Source: Amblyornis subalaris (lineage: Eukaryota > Chordata > Aves > Passeriformes > Ptilonorhynchidae). From it: DNA of 64,000 nt. Shown here piece by piece: positions 11,948 to 24,336 of this stretch. The stretch covers positions 434,001-498,000 of the forward strand of contig JACAXG010000060.1 of NCBI GenBank assembly GCA_018881555.1, in the 5' to 3' direction. Position 1 is the stretch's first letter. Every line of letters begins with the position of its first letter. The position numbers and the translations under genes were made by a program. The notes beneath the pieces were generated by a model. The model had not been told where the DNA came from and did not search any database. It saw nothing but the letters and a program-made list of their open reading frames with translations.

Positions 11948-14900
11948 AGGAGTCTTTGTCTGATTACAGGGAGTTACTAGTTTTTAACCCCTATGAGTTT
12001 GCACAGCAGTGAAGACCAAAATCCTTCCCTACTTTTATTTTCAGATAGTGAATGTCATCTGCTGGTCACCGTGTAACAGAGCTCATTGGCAAAGAAAAAT
12101 GTGTGTGCCTGAAACTTAAGCTGTACAAACTCGACGGTACAGAAGGAAACTGTTTCTTGGGGGTTTTCCCTTTCACAATCTCCTTTAAAAATCCATCAAA
12201 AACCTACTTCTGCTTATGATGCTCTTACTTAAGTACAATTACAGTGTTTTACTTTAAAATACTGAAACTTCCTTGAAACTGAAAAGTTTCAAAGTTCCAC
12301 CTTACAATTTTTCAGTTTTCGCTTTTGAGAAGCAGCTTTGATCCTCAAGCTGTCAAAGGTCTTGAGGCCATTATTAACAGAGCAGATTGTCTTAATTGCT
12401 TGGAAGTTGTAATTCCTGGTATGGTGTTTATTTTCTGTATAGATTAAGGGCTGCATACATTCCATCTTTAAATGGATAAGAGGCTTTTTCCTCTTATCCT
12501 CCATCTCTTCCCTCTAGTCTCCTTTTTAACCAAGGACATAAGACCAACATATCTACATCACTGAGAGCTGTTTCCTTTTTATCTGTTCTCTGAATATTTA
12601 AAACTCTTAGCAACAGATAAAAGTGATATTGGGTAAGGAGTCATATAACTACGTTGCAGCATTGACGGATAAACTCGGTCAATCAACACCAATTGCAACA
12701 TATGCTGCTGCAGCCAGAAGCTTAGATGAACATTAGTTAACAGTGTATCACCCTACAGCAGTGAAAATGTGTTAATTTTTAAGGTAATTATGAAAATTCC
12801 ATACTGATTAATAATCAGTAAAAAAAATAATACTAATTAATAAAAAAAAATCTCATAGGATCAACAGTGTTACAGAGGGTCTAGGCACACATCCAAATTA
12901 ACAAAATACGGTCTGTTTGATTTCATATTGATTCTGAAAATTCTATCTTATGGTAATCTTACGTGTGCTACTCAAAACTTTAACATTCCATTTTATTCTG
13001 AGAGATTATGTTGTATTTGTATCTACTGCAATGAGTAATGGAAAAATCTAGGATATTATCAGTTGGGAGGGTACTGTTGCTTTAGAACCTGGAAGAAAGC
13101 AGCTACCCTTTGATTTTTGCAGCATTAGAAAGATGACCTTTATAAAATACTGGTTTGTCCCTTTCCGAAAAGCATAGGAGACACCCAAAAAGAAAATCTT
13201 CCTAATCCCTGACCAGATTTAATATAAACCATACACATTAAAGAAAACACATTTCAAGGTAGCAATCCTGTAACCTTTCAAGATCAAACAAATAGGGCAA
13301 ACAGGTACACGTTCTGTGGCTGTAATAAGTGACATGGCCTGACCTGTGTCAGTCAATAGACCATTATTTGCCAAGATTCTCTTACTGTGAAATTTATCTC
13401 ATACCTGAAATCTTCACTGTAGAATTATAACACGTAAAAATGACATCCAAATAAACATAAATACTAACCCTTCCAGAACAGCAACTCTTATGAGCAATTA
13501 ATCTACGTTGCAGTGAACATGAAACAATGTCTAAGAGAAGCAAAATCTGCTTATTTATCTCATAAATTATCAACTATAAAATAGACACCAAACTTTAACT
13601 TCTAAGGATTTTGTTGTAAGTTTTCAACTACTATATTTTCCATTTGATGTTGTTGAAATCAGTGGTCAACCTGTGTAACTAGGAAAATCAAATANTGCTG
13701 ACTGGGGGACTGGGAGTTTATGCTCTGAGTCACCCCTGACCTGCCCTTAAATGAAGGCAAGGAGATGCATCATCAGCTCTCTCTTGGGCTAAACAGTTTA
13801 AAAGTAGCAAAGGATACACAACTATCAAAATCCTTTGTGGCAAGATACAACACCACGGGCACTTCCAGTACTACATTGCCTATTAGCAGTCAATAATTTC
13901 TTTACACATATGTAAAATAAATCGGTTTTTATAACTAAAATGAATAACGCATACTTCTGCTTGGAGTCAATTCTCATTCATGTGCTTAATTCAGTTTTTA
14001 AAAATTATTCAAAACAAATTAAATGCAACCACTCACAGAATTTTCAGTTTATCCAACCACCTTAACAGAATCTAAACATGCTTTATGCAAATTTAGGTGT
14101 GCCAGTCCTGTCTAGGTGGCAAAAAAATTAATAAATTACAAAGTCACTTCATGAAGATTAATATGATACCATATCTCAGTTCTTTAATTAATTTTGTCTC
14201 TCTTGTTATATGTCTTTTAGGGGTAGTAAATTCATTCTGATTCAGGCTGGATGTGATGATCTCCAAATTATTTTGCACCCCAGACTATTTTGATTTTATA
14301 TACTTGATTTAAAACAATAATTAGATTTTTAAAAAATAAATTACTTTAAAAGATATATACATCCACCTCTGTAATATAAAGCAAATCAATTAGAATGGTA
14401 TATTGAAAGTTTTTCAGTCAAAAAATGTACCCTTAATAATGAAGTTCTTGTAGCCTTAGAGAAACTCTAGCAGATAATTTGGGTCAGGGACAGAAAGATT
14501 TGAGGAGTCCTAAAAGCAAGGACTGCCTGCCAGGAAATTTTCCAGGGATTTAAGGACTTATACTGTCAAAGTTCCACTGCTGATAAAAAGCACAATAATA
14601 CTTTCAGGCATAAATATCTGTTTGAAAAAAAAAGCTCACCATGTGTACTCAGAAATTGTGGCTTATCTATAAATGTCTAAGTATATAAAGCCCCTGCTTG
14701 CCTGTGCACAGCATGACATTTGAACATCCATAGCATAATGTGAAAAATAAACATTTATTTTACTATACTGCTTTATTAACTACAAAATCAAAAAGAGTAA
14801 TTGCAAGAGTAATTTGTTCAGCTTCTAAAAGATTCAAATTTTGTTCTTTCTTGGTTTGGGTGCCGAAATATTGCTACTAAGCTGTTAAGATAAAACAATG

Positions 14901-16117
14901 GCTGCTTTAAATGATCCTTTGTTTNTCATTCAGTAACACACAGAACAAAAATCTTCCACAAAGTACTGTCTAGACAGAAATACCCACGTGCATTTCCAAC
15001 CTGCCTCGGAAGTGAATTATGCAAGAGGCAATAAAGAAGAGGATTAAAAATTCAGAGACAGTAAAGACAGTCTCAAGGACCTAAAAAAATCTGTGGACTT
15101 TTACTCTTTTCCTGCTACCCTTGAATACATGTATGGGGGGAGTATAATAAGGAGGGAGTATAACAAGTTCACAGATACCACCCCTACATGAGATTATTGC
15201 ATTCCTTTAGATCATTGACCAACCTGGAGTTTCCTCCTTTACCATGGTCAAGACGTTCCTTCCCAAAATTTCACATTCTGACATCAGATAATAAGATAAT
15301 AACTACAGAACTTTGCAGATACCTATCACGCACAACCATATATTATTTTCTAGATGGCTTTATTTTTAATTTGCCAATATCTCAATTTTCACCTAACCAG
15401 GCAAAGATATTCCACTCCTCTGCTAAGGTGCAACTCTATGCTGGGGATTTAACATAACCTTTCAAATGTCTCTGATATTGGTTTATGTTCTAAAAACCAG
15501 ACAAACAAAAAAATCCACATGCTTGTAGGTTTTTCAAAATAACCAGAACTCTTTTTAATTAAGGAATTTGCCTTTTCTGTAGAAACAAAAAAATTCTAGT
15601 AGTAATTACACAGACAGTTATGTGTATCACCTCAACAAATCAGCCAGAAACATGCAAAATGAAAAGGAATTCTTTTGCCATTTTGAGTTAACAGAAACTT
15701 ATATTGTCATTAATCTATGCACATTATCAGCCCAAAGAGACTTAATTTATTATTAGAATACCACTGACCAAATAAAATATGGCACTCAAAGCTTATTAAG
15801 CTTTATTCCTATAACAGCTAATCACACTAGGCATATTTCTTATTTAAAAGTAAGATCTCATGCAATTTGAATTCATTCCTATGGACATTTTTATTTGTTA
15901 ATAATCAAATTACACTCACTAGAGAGAAATTCTGTGTTACTGGACTTTGTAATTTATTGAATAATGGGCACTCAGTTTCTTGGCAAGTCGATTCATATTT
16001 CATATTGCACTGAGCAGAATATTTGTTTGCTTTCTGGCACCTCTGTCCAACCTTCTCATGCAAGTCCTGTGCTAATCCTGTTTCTTTTTCTCTCATAGTA
16101 CTCAAAACATCATAGAA

Positions 16118-16155
16118 TTTTTAAATTTTCCTTTAAATTTCCTTTAAATTTTCCT
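16118..16155. repeat. Short tandem repeat, three TTTAAATTTTCC-like units
   Basis: Three near-identical units of 11-12 bases (TTTAAATTTTCC, TTTAAATTTCC, TTTAAATTTTCC) follow one another. It is an AT-rich simple duplication in intron 2 with no evident function. Confidence 0.7.
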
Positions 16156-19100
16156 TCATATAATGATAACTTGTCCCTGCTGTTTCTTTTAAAGATCAAT
16201 ACACACCTTGGCCGTTTAAATCATCTTAAACTATCAAAATTACTTCATCCTATATTATCTAAAGCCATTTGAACGACTGTTGATTTTGATTCACATTTCT
16301 GTCAACTATTGCCTTACCACCAGCTGTAAACATTGTACTTGCAAATATAACCAATCAATACTCAGAGAAACACCAAGAAAACCTGAAATTCATAACTCCC
16401 TGTTACCATTAAAAGACATTTAGACATGGGACAGAAGTAAAGTTTGCAGGATTGTTAAGGGAAGATTGTATCAGTCTTTTGAAATCAGCAGAGTGACATT
16501 TGTTTCCTGTTCTTTTTTAACAGCATGTAAAAAGTCAATGCTCATGAAAAGGCAACATTTTTGTGGATGGTATCTTTGTAAATATGTCAAGCAGCCTGAA
16601 CTCCAATCTTCTGCATTTATGCATACCCTTAAAGAGCATCATGACTTTTTTACCATCTGGCTTCTGGCTTTTTTAATGCAAAATAAAGCAACTGTTCTTT
16701 TGTTTGTGACACCAGAAAAAGTTATTCTTGTATTTGTATATGGTAACCCAACTGTCAGCACTAGGAAAGTTACTAAAACAACTTGCATTTGAGTTTCAAA
16801 CACACGGTCACAAATCATAAATCTTCAAAGTCCAAACTTCTTCCACTTGCCCAACTTCCCTCTTCCAATCCAGATTATTTATAAACTAACACCCTCAATT
16901 TAATGTTGAAAATATTCTTGTTATGATAGTAGATTACAGCATTCCTCCGGTTGCTACAAAAGCACAAATAATCTCCTTTTTCGTGGGGAAGTAATCAAGA
17001 GGTAAAGCCTAAAATCTTGAAAGTCACCACCCAAAATGTCTAAGTTTCATAAAAGTCTTCAGAAATAACAAAAAAAATATTTGATACTCTTTTTTTTAGT
17101 TTGTTTTGGATATGATCGATATTAGATACCTCAAAGACAGATTCACTCATTAATAGGCCACATTTCTTTGCCCTAATTTCTGAGAGCCCATTGGGCTGGG
17201 ATTATTCATAGGAATCTGCTGAGCCAGATTTAGCCCAACAGTTCTTAAAAATACGATGACTTCAAGTGCTAAGAAGGGCTATGAAGCTAATTTGAAATTC
17301 CTACTTTAGACAAACGTTCGTCTAAAGGGCTTAAAACAAGCATTTATACTTTCATGTGTTCTTAGCTTGGAACATAGATTTATGAATCTGGTTTTTTTCA
17401 GGTTTTTAGATGTGCAGCTACATNTCAGTCTAATTAAAATTCAAACAACAGTTTGTAACTACGCTGCGTGTACTAATGAAGTACATTTCACTCTAAACCC
17501 TTCAGAGAAACTATTTAAAATGCTGAGCTCTAGGGGACTTGGCAGAACATGCCAACTGTGTGACCTCATGATGTTCAGTTTCCCAGGGTAAGGCAGCAAG
17601 CCTGAAGCTGCTGGGCCTGTGCTTGCACTGAAGAGTCAGCAGTTGTAACTTTCATCAGACATGAATGTACCCCGAAGAACTCCTACCTCAAAATATTTTG
17701 GATTCACTCAATGTATCACTTATTTATCTTTCAAGGACCTTCTTACTGTACTTTATTACAGTTAGCACTTTTGGTGAAGGCAAATAATCAGTTTGCAGTC
17801 CTCAACACCTAGTCCCAAGATTATTAAAGAGTCCCAAGACTTGTATACTAAATGGGAAAAAAGACAAACCCAACCACCAAAACCCATCAACTGTTCATTT
17901 CAGTAAGGGCACTGCTTTGATCAGAATGTTCAAAATGCCATCATGCAATGATAGCAACTCTCCTTTTTCGGAGGATAGGAACTGTATTTAAAAGCTTAGG
18001 ACTCAGAAGATATATCACAGCAAACTGGCAGATTTTTAGAAACCTCTAGAAAACTCACCAAACCAATTACAGGACTGTACACCACATATCTGACTTTCTT
18101 CTATCACAGTGTTTGTGTCTCAGCCGTATCTCAGACAAGATTTTTCAGCATAATATCTGCTTCTTTTTACATTTTAATCTTTAAATAATGCGAGGCCTAA
18201 ACAGTTACTGGGATATATAGTCATAAAGGAAAACTAATGTAATGGGATTTTTCAGGTTTTCTTCACTTATTTCAGACCAGAAGTGGAATTCCTACATCTC
18301 TTCTACAAAAATAAACAAGCACCAAACTCAAACAAACAAACAAACAAAAAAATCCCTATACAAACATACAAGGAAAAAAACCTGAAACAGCCACAGACGT
18401 GTTTCTGTAAATGTTTAGGGTTTGTTTTTAACATACATTTAGATAAGAAAGTTGCAAATTACATATTTGACTGGAGAAATCACAACTCACNTTTTGTTTG
18501 TTAAATTGCATAAATTATACAGCTTTGGGTTAAGTTTCTTGAATGACAGCCTATGTCACTAATAGTGTGAAACCCATCATCAATATTAAAAAGAAAATGA
18601 GCATTTTGAAATTTATGTTGCATTGTTTAGTTGATAACAGACATGATGCATTCACAGATATCACACGTACTACTCTTTCATTCAGTGCCATCACTTGGAG
18701 TGTTACCATCAACTAAACTTACCTACAAAGTGACTTTGATTCTATCTTTCAGATTTTTTCACTACATGTTCAGGTTACATGTCATGCACTCTACCAGCAT
18801 ATTTAGGCATTCAGAATTTTCCTTTGGAGTTTTTTTTTCAGATGCTTTATCAACAACAGTCTTCTAAAACACATTTTGACAAGAAAACCCCAAGTACACA
18901 ATACATTTGAAGTCTTATAATAAAACTCCATGGGTTCTAAATAACTAGCATGAAGCATGCAGAGTTTCTCCAAAACCAGAGAACTGGTCTATAACAACGT
19001 GTTACTTCTAAAAATATTAAATAAGGGAGCATGATTTAAAAAGAAACTCTTTNCCATTCATGAGTGTATAGTTTGAAGATAGGAAGAGCTTTTAATTCTT

Positions 19101-21943
19101 ATTTGGTAGCAAATAATGCCTTATTAAGCTAAAACTCAATGTGTATCCCTGGCAATACTAGATACGATAAAAAATATTTCTGCAAGATCAGAAATAATTC
19201 ATTCCTGTCTGAACTTAGAATTCCAAATATCTGCTTCAATGGGAGATATGAACTTAACAATGAGAACAGTAAGGTTTCATAGATTGGATCTATTATTACA
19301 CTGCTTAGTCTGTGGTGACCTGCTTGATATCACACATTTTGTTTCCTTTTTAAAAACTACCTGAATTACATGTGACAGCATGAAAATGCTAAACTATACT
19401 GTTGTGCCTAGTAAGAATGCCCACAATTTTCAGCTGACATAAAGCCATATTTCTGTTGATGCCTTACATCCANGGAGATCTGACACAGTGTCTTTCATAG
19501 TCCAAATGTTTTACATTCATTTTAAATTATTCACTTTCCACCTCAAGAAATAATTCTGTTGGTTTCTGGGACTAAGTGCAAGGACCACAATCAGGTCTGA
19601 TGGATGTAACTACCCATCTACATCTAGGCCCAAAATTTATATAAGATTTAAAAGAAGTAAAATCTGAATTGGATGTACATAAATAATAAAGATGATATTT
19701 AAAATCTGGTAAATTACATGTTGCATAAAACTACATACAATGTTGTGAAACACACTGTTCTTTATATTGCTTCTACAGAACATTTTACTGGGAAAAAACT
19801 ACTCACTGAACAAAATCCTGTCTTATCTACAGCTATGACAACTTCATCTACCTGTGTCTAAATTATGTATGTCAAGAAGGGCAAGTAATGTGTAAGCATG
19901 CATAAATTCCCTTCATTTGAATTATTAAAAGCAACGATCTTAGTGAAATTCTGCTACATGGAGTCCTCTGACCATAAGATTACACAAAATTAAGGGTCAT
20001 CTTTACCATTAAATGGGAATATTCATTTTGGCAACACGACACAAAAGCAATTAAAATGTAGGTGCAGCTACAAAGCCCTGACAGACTTTTTTGATTTTTT
20101 AGATGGATAAAATGGAAACACATGTACAGAAATGAACCACAGCATCTATCAAAAAAAAAAAAGAAATCCAAACTGTGTTACTATGGCAAATTCACAGAAT
20201 GATCCACCGGAAATACAAGCAAACTGATTTTTCAGAGTGAATCAAATTTTAAAAAACTCACTATTCCATTATGTCATTAACTGCTCAAAAAGCATCTACT
20301 TACACCAATATATTAATAAATGCCACGTGCTTTTTTTATCTATTTGGGTTTACACACTTAAAAAACTGTGCACGGCACAGGTACTGTTTCTCAGCTGTCA
20401 GAAAGAGTTTCAGACTCAGTCTCTCTGGAGACAGATTATTTGCCTTGGCCACTGAGAATATGTTTGCTGTAAAAGACAAAAAAAGAAGGCAATTCTTGCC
20501 TTCAGATCTCACGCTCTGGAAGACAAATGGAGAAAAGAGTTTTTCTCCCAGAGGCAATCAGGGTACAGGAGTTCAGGCCAATGTCACACCATTCAGGATG
20601 ACACCCTTCTCCAGACATATCCATACAGAATTCGACTGCTGTCATGGAAACATCTTAAATAAATACTAGAGAATCATATTTTCATGTAGCCTTGTCTGTG
20701 CCAGGTATAAACTTCTCCAGTCTCCCTCCCCCCATTCTTCTCTTTCCTTTGAGCATAACCACCTGTCCAGCTCCTGCTGATTCACCTGTTTGTTGAAAAT
20801 AGACCAAAAAAAAGGGCAAAGAAAAAATAAAATCAAATAATTGGTATTTTTCAGCACAAGAAGCACTATGCCAGCCTTACCATCAGGCTTTATTTTCTAC
20901 CCTCTTACACACCCCTAGCATCTAGGGACCAACAAATAACAGAGCATCACTGACATACTCTGGATAACGGAGTCAACATTCCTAGCCGAATGGTCTACAC
21001 CAGTCCAGCACCAAACCTGAAGAACCTTTCTGCCCTGACACAGAAGTGACTCTTCAAAAGCAAAATGGAAAATAAGTTATCAAAGTCTTACTTTCAGGTG
21101 AAGTCCCTCCTCACTTTACAAATAGAATTAAGGGTATTATCAGTTTCTAGACTCTGCTTTCAGCATTGTAACTTTTATCATATGGAGAAAGATCAAACCA
21201 TAGGATCACACACTGCACTGCCTTCTTGAAAAAGTTGAAGAAAAAAAAAATAAATAAAAAAACAACTTGAGAGGCTTTTTCAGATCTTCAAAAATTCTCA
21301 CTATGTTATCCTCCCCTCTCTCAAGTTCAAATTACAGAGACCTCAAGAGGCAAAAAATCCCACACATAGTTTTTATCAGTCCTTTTTAATGATGTTAAGC
21401 AGCTCTATACCTCAGAATATAATGAAATTAATGAGTTTACCACCTGCCATAAAAAAAGGAAATAACCCCAAAACCTTAATCCATTTAGAAAAGTCTAACT
21501 CAGCTTTCCGTGTTCTGCTGTGCAGTGGTTCACAAGCAATCAACACCACATTTGTGACCAACCCAGAGCTGAGTATTTTTCATGCTGCACCATGGACAGA
21601 AATAGTTTTCAGGAGCTGTAAAAACACAGCTCCAGCTTGTTTGCTTTTCAACAATCCATGCATTATTTAGGTCTAAAGAAACATTACTTTACTAGCAGAT
21701 GACATAATCTTTTAATGAATGGACTTCCTCATATTACCAATCTGTTTATATGTAGAAAGCAACAATCTTATTTTCCAATGTAAAGAAACAGATTTCACTA
21801 ATCTTGAGATAAGTTACCTAATCATAACTTTTGTTTTAATAAAAGGGATGGTCTTCCACACAAGGGATAAATTTAAAAGTACAGCAAACATTGATAAAAC
21901 AAAATGACCTATAGACAATTGCCAAAAAGGAAGTTTACAGATC

Positions 21944-22213
21944 TGCTGGTTTTGGCTGGGGTAGAGTTAATTTTCTTCCCAGTGGCTGGTATGGGGCCAC
22001 CGACCCTAAGACCTCATGCTCAACATAGAGAGCAGGGGGGATAGAAAAGGAAGCAGGGGACATTCAGAGCAACAGTGTTTATCCTTGCAAATCACCGTGA
22101 TNCATGATGAAACCCTGCTTTCCTGGGGATGAACACCTGCCTGCTCATGGAAACGGGTGAATGAACTCCTTGTTTTACTTTGCCTACACACGTGGCTTTT
22201 GCCTTGCCTTCCA
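21944..22213 (+). mobile_element. Degraded ERVL-type solo LTR fragment, internally deleted
   Basis: The stretch opens with TGCTGGTTTTGGCTGGGG followed by AGAGTTAATTTTC, the start of a long terminal repeat that I recognise as common in bird genomes. It then jumps, after about 45 bases, to the LTR's downstream part (the CATGCTCAACATA region, the GGGGACATTCAGAG block, the GCTTTCCTGGGGATG block and the CACGTGGCTTTTGC block). About 200 bases of the usual LTR middle and the 3' end are missing. No internal retroviral genes or primer-binding site lie beside it, so it is a remnant of a solo LTR. It lies antisense to RYR2 in intron 2. It carries one N at 22102. The family name is from memory of the motif; a repeat library search would give the exact subfamily. 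Confidence 0.75.
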
Positions 22214-24191
22214 GTGTTATTGCTGTAAACAGATAAGTGTTAATAGTCAGCAGCTACCAAATTATTCTTTCAAGATATATCTTCAATGTGACCATTACTC
22301 CAGTAGTGTGAATTATTTAGTGATTCCGGGGCAGGAAAATGCACATGAAGAAGTTGCACTAATAAAATGTCAGCTACACCACGAGGACTCACATCTTGAA
22401 AGATCTTGGAGAAAAACAGGGGACAGTAACAAGCAGTCTCAAGAATGCAAGTCCAGGACGATAGCTGAAGTCTACTACTTGTGTTTGGCCTATTACTGTT
22501 GCTTGGTTTTGCATCTCATCCTTGATCCCTGCCTGTAATTCAGATGCCACACTACTGTTTGCATTAAAGTGCATCACAATCCCATTGTAACTGGAAAACA
22601 GCCTTTAAGACACGCATAGAAATTTTTTAACAGGCTCAAGAACTCTGTTGGAACTATTTTCAAATTATCACATTCCTCTTTGAACGTTTCCTATGTTCTT
22701 CCTTATATAATGCAATAGTAACATTCAATGGATACAGACATTAGGAAGAAAAACATTTTTACTCACTCTTATTTATAGTCAACTTTGCTTTCAGGATTTG
22801 ATAGTTTTATGGCCACTCAGTATTTATATCCATGAATGACTTCAGATGAGCTCACCCTAGCAACTGTCAGCCCTTAGAAATTAAAACAGATGAGCTGCAT
22901 GGGCTTTCTTTTGTTTGGTTTTTTTCCCCAAGATCATGAAGAATGAGTAGAATACAGACAGCTTCATAAAACAAGGAGAAAAAGCAGTATCAATAAACAA
23001 GCATAGAAAACTGATATGAAATCTACACCATATTCTTTAAAGACAAGAATATTCAGGAGTTTTAGATGGGGAGAGAGAGACTGTAGATTTAATATCCAAA
23101 CTTACTGAATGATAATAAATTCATTAAATAGATCTTTCAGGCCTTACAGGCAACTAGCACTACAACCACTTCTATCTCAGCACATTTTTATTGTTAAAAA
23201 GATTCACTTAAAACAGAGCAGTATGAATTACTTCATCAAGATCACTGCTATTATAATGAATCATTAATATCATAGTGAAAAATTTATTATTATGAATAAT
23301 ACATTCGAAATGATGAGACAGAAAATGAAGCATTACTCTGTGAAGTATCAGAGAGAATCAAAGTGATGTTATGGAAGCTGGCAAGATAACCATCATTTTT
23401 TGTTCTAAATCTTTCTAGATGTCTTTCCAGATGCTTTACCTTTATTATATTTTCTCATCAAATATTTATATTTTAACTGAAGAAAAAACAAATATGTTAA
23501 GCAATGTTCTTCCCTTTCTATGGATAAAATGTCCAAGTATATCCATTACTTTGTCTGCATAACCAGTTCTGCCCTCAAGAGGCCCATTTGTGTCTTCAAA
23601 ACATTTATTTGAGCATATGTGCTTGTGAAACAAAATTTCTTCTTTGCAGTTATTTTTTCAAACTACTCTACTGAATATATAGCAGAGTAAGAGGAAGCTT
23701 ACATAACAATGTGTTAGACAAGGTGATTTTGATATTTGCACTATGCTCAAGTAGGGAATTAGGTCTTAAAGTAACAATCATTTTAATGTAAATGCCACAG
23801 AATAAAAACTTATCACAAATAGAATAACTGCTCTCTTTCCTCTGGAGTTAGAACCAGAGTAATCAACTTGGCTTTGAGTTGCAGTACACAGAAGCTGCAT
23901 TGTGGCTTACTACAACAGAGTTTGGACAAGCAAAATAACAAGCATATTATTTGGGATGGACTTGTGCAGCTAACTAGCTTTAAAGAGAACCCAAAACAGA
24001 AAACACAGCATTACAGTCTGGCCAAAGGACAAAGGAACAATTGAAATTTGAATGGGGATTAAATGTTCCTTATATTATTGATAGATTTGATTTGTCCATT
24101 CTCCTGGACAGATTTGTGTATATTACATCAAAGCAAACAATGTTACCACTAACTCTGCTTTGTGACATGAAATGACAATTAAAACACCCAG

Positions 24192-24197
24192 TGGTAC
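24192..24197 (-). other. Splice donor of RYR2 exon 2, non-consensus at +4 to +6
   Basis: On the minus strand the exon ends TCTAAG and the intron begins GTACCACTGG. GT is present and +3 is A, but positions +4 to +6 are C-C-A instead of A-G-T, so the G at +5 that pairs with U1 snRNA is missing. The exon ends in AAG, not wholly compensating. The boundary is set by the known codon junction after Lys56 and by the loss of ryanodine-receptor similarity in the read-through frame. Confidence 0.9.
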
Positions 24198-24317
24198 CTT
24201 AGAATTTGATGTGGATTCCAAAAAGCAAAGCCTGTTGCCAAATCCTTCTGCAGCAAGACACAACTTCTGTTGCTCCTTGTGAACGGTTGCAGTGCACTGC
24301 AGAACCACTTCATCATC
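24198..24317 (-). CDS. RYR2: RYR2 coding exon 2 (40 codons, partial gene)
   Basis: This exon encodes part of the N-terminal cytoplasmic beta-trefoil domain of the ryanodine receptor, the sarcoplasmic-reticulum calcium-release channel of heart muscle. Read on the minus strand it gives exactly 40 codons, beginning D-D-E-V-V-L-Q and ending S-T-S-N-S-K, which match human RYR2 residues 17-56 as I recall them with one visible change (Val for Ile at residue 28, in the T-A-T-V-H-K stretch). The [19 protein letters not shown] core is typical of the family; the S-T-S-N-S-K end separates RYR2 from the paralogues RYR1 and RYR3. The exon is bounded by a pyrimidine-rich acceptor ending TTTTGTAG and a GT donor. 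It is phase 0 at both ends and 120 bp, the same size as the human exon. There is no start codon here; the ATG is in exon 1, outside the window. The donor (AAG|GTACCA) is weaker than consensus. Identification is very secure. Confidence 0.98.
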
Positions 24318-24336
24318 CTACAAAAGAAAGAGACCG
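24318..24336 (-). other. Splice acceptor of RYR2 exon 2
   Basis: On the minus strand the bases just before exon 2 form a pyrimidine tract (TCTCTTTCTTTTG) followed by TAG, directly abutting the GAT codon. It is a strong canonical 3' splice site and fixes the upstream exon boundary at 24317. Confidence 0.93.

Larger units (their letters stand above)
5794..24197 (-). other. RYR2: RYR2 intron 2 (complete, 18,404 bp)
   Basis: This is the complete intron between exons 3 and 2, defined by splice sites at both ends. It is AT-rich and mostly unique. The only mobile element I can recognise is the LTR fragment at 21944-22213. Short features are a three-copy tandem at 16118-16155, an 18-bp palindrome at 11930-11947 and an AAAC run near 18328-18350. 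The stretches 5794-11929, 11948-16117, 16156-21943 and 22214-24197 otherwise show nothing I can name. The longest open frame (132 codons, 20271-20669 +) has no recognisable domain. Confidence 0.9.

Noticed and set aside
16100..16120. CATCATAGAATT motif resembling the reverse of a CR1 tail
   Set aside because: Only about 10 bases match and no CR1 body lies next to it.
20271..20669. Longest intronic open frame, 132 codons on the plus strand
   Set aside because: It has no recognisable domain, lies mid-intron with overlapping frames on both strands, and such a length is expected by chance in 64 kb.
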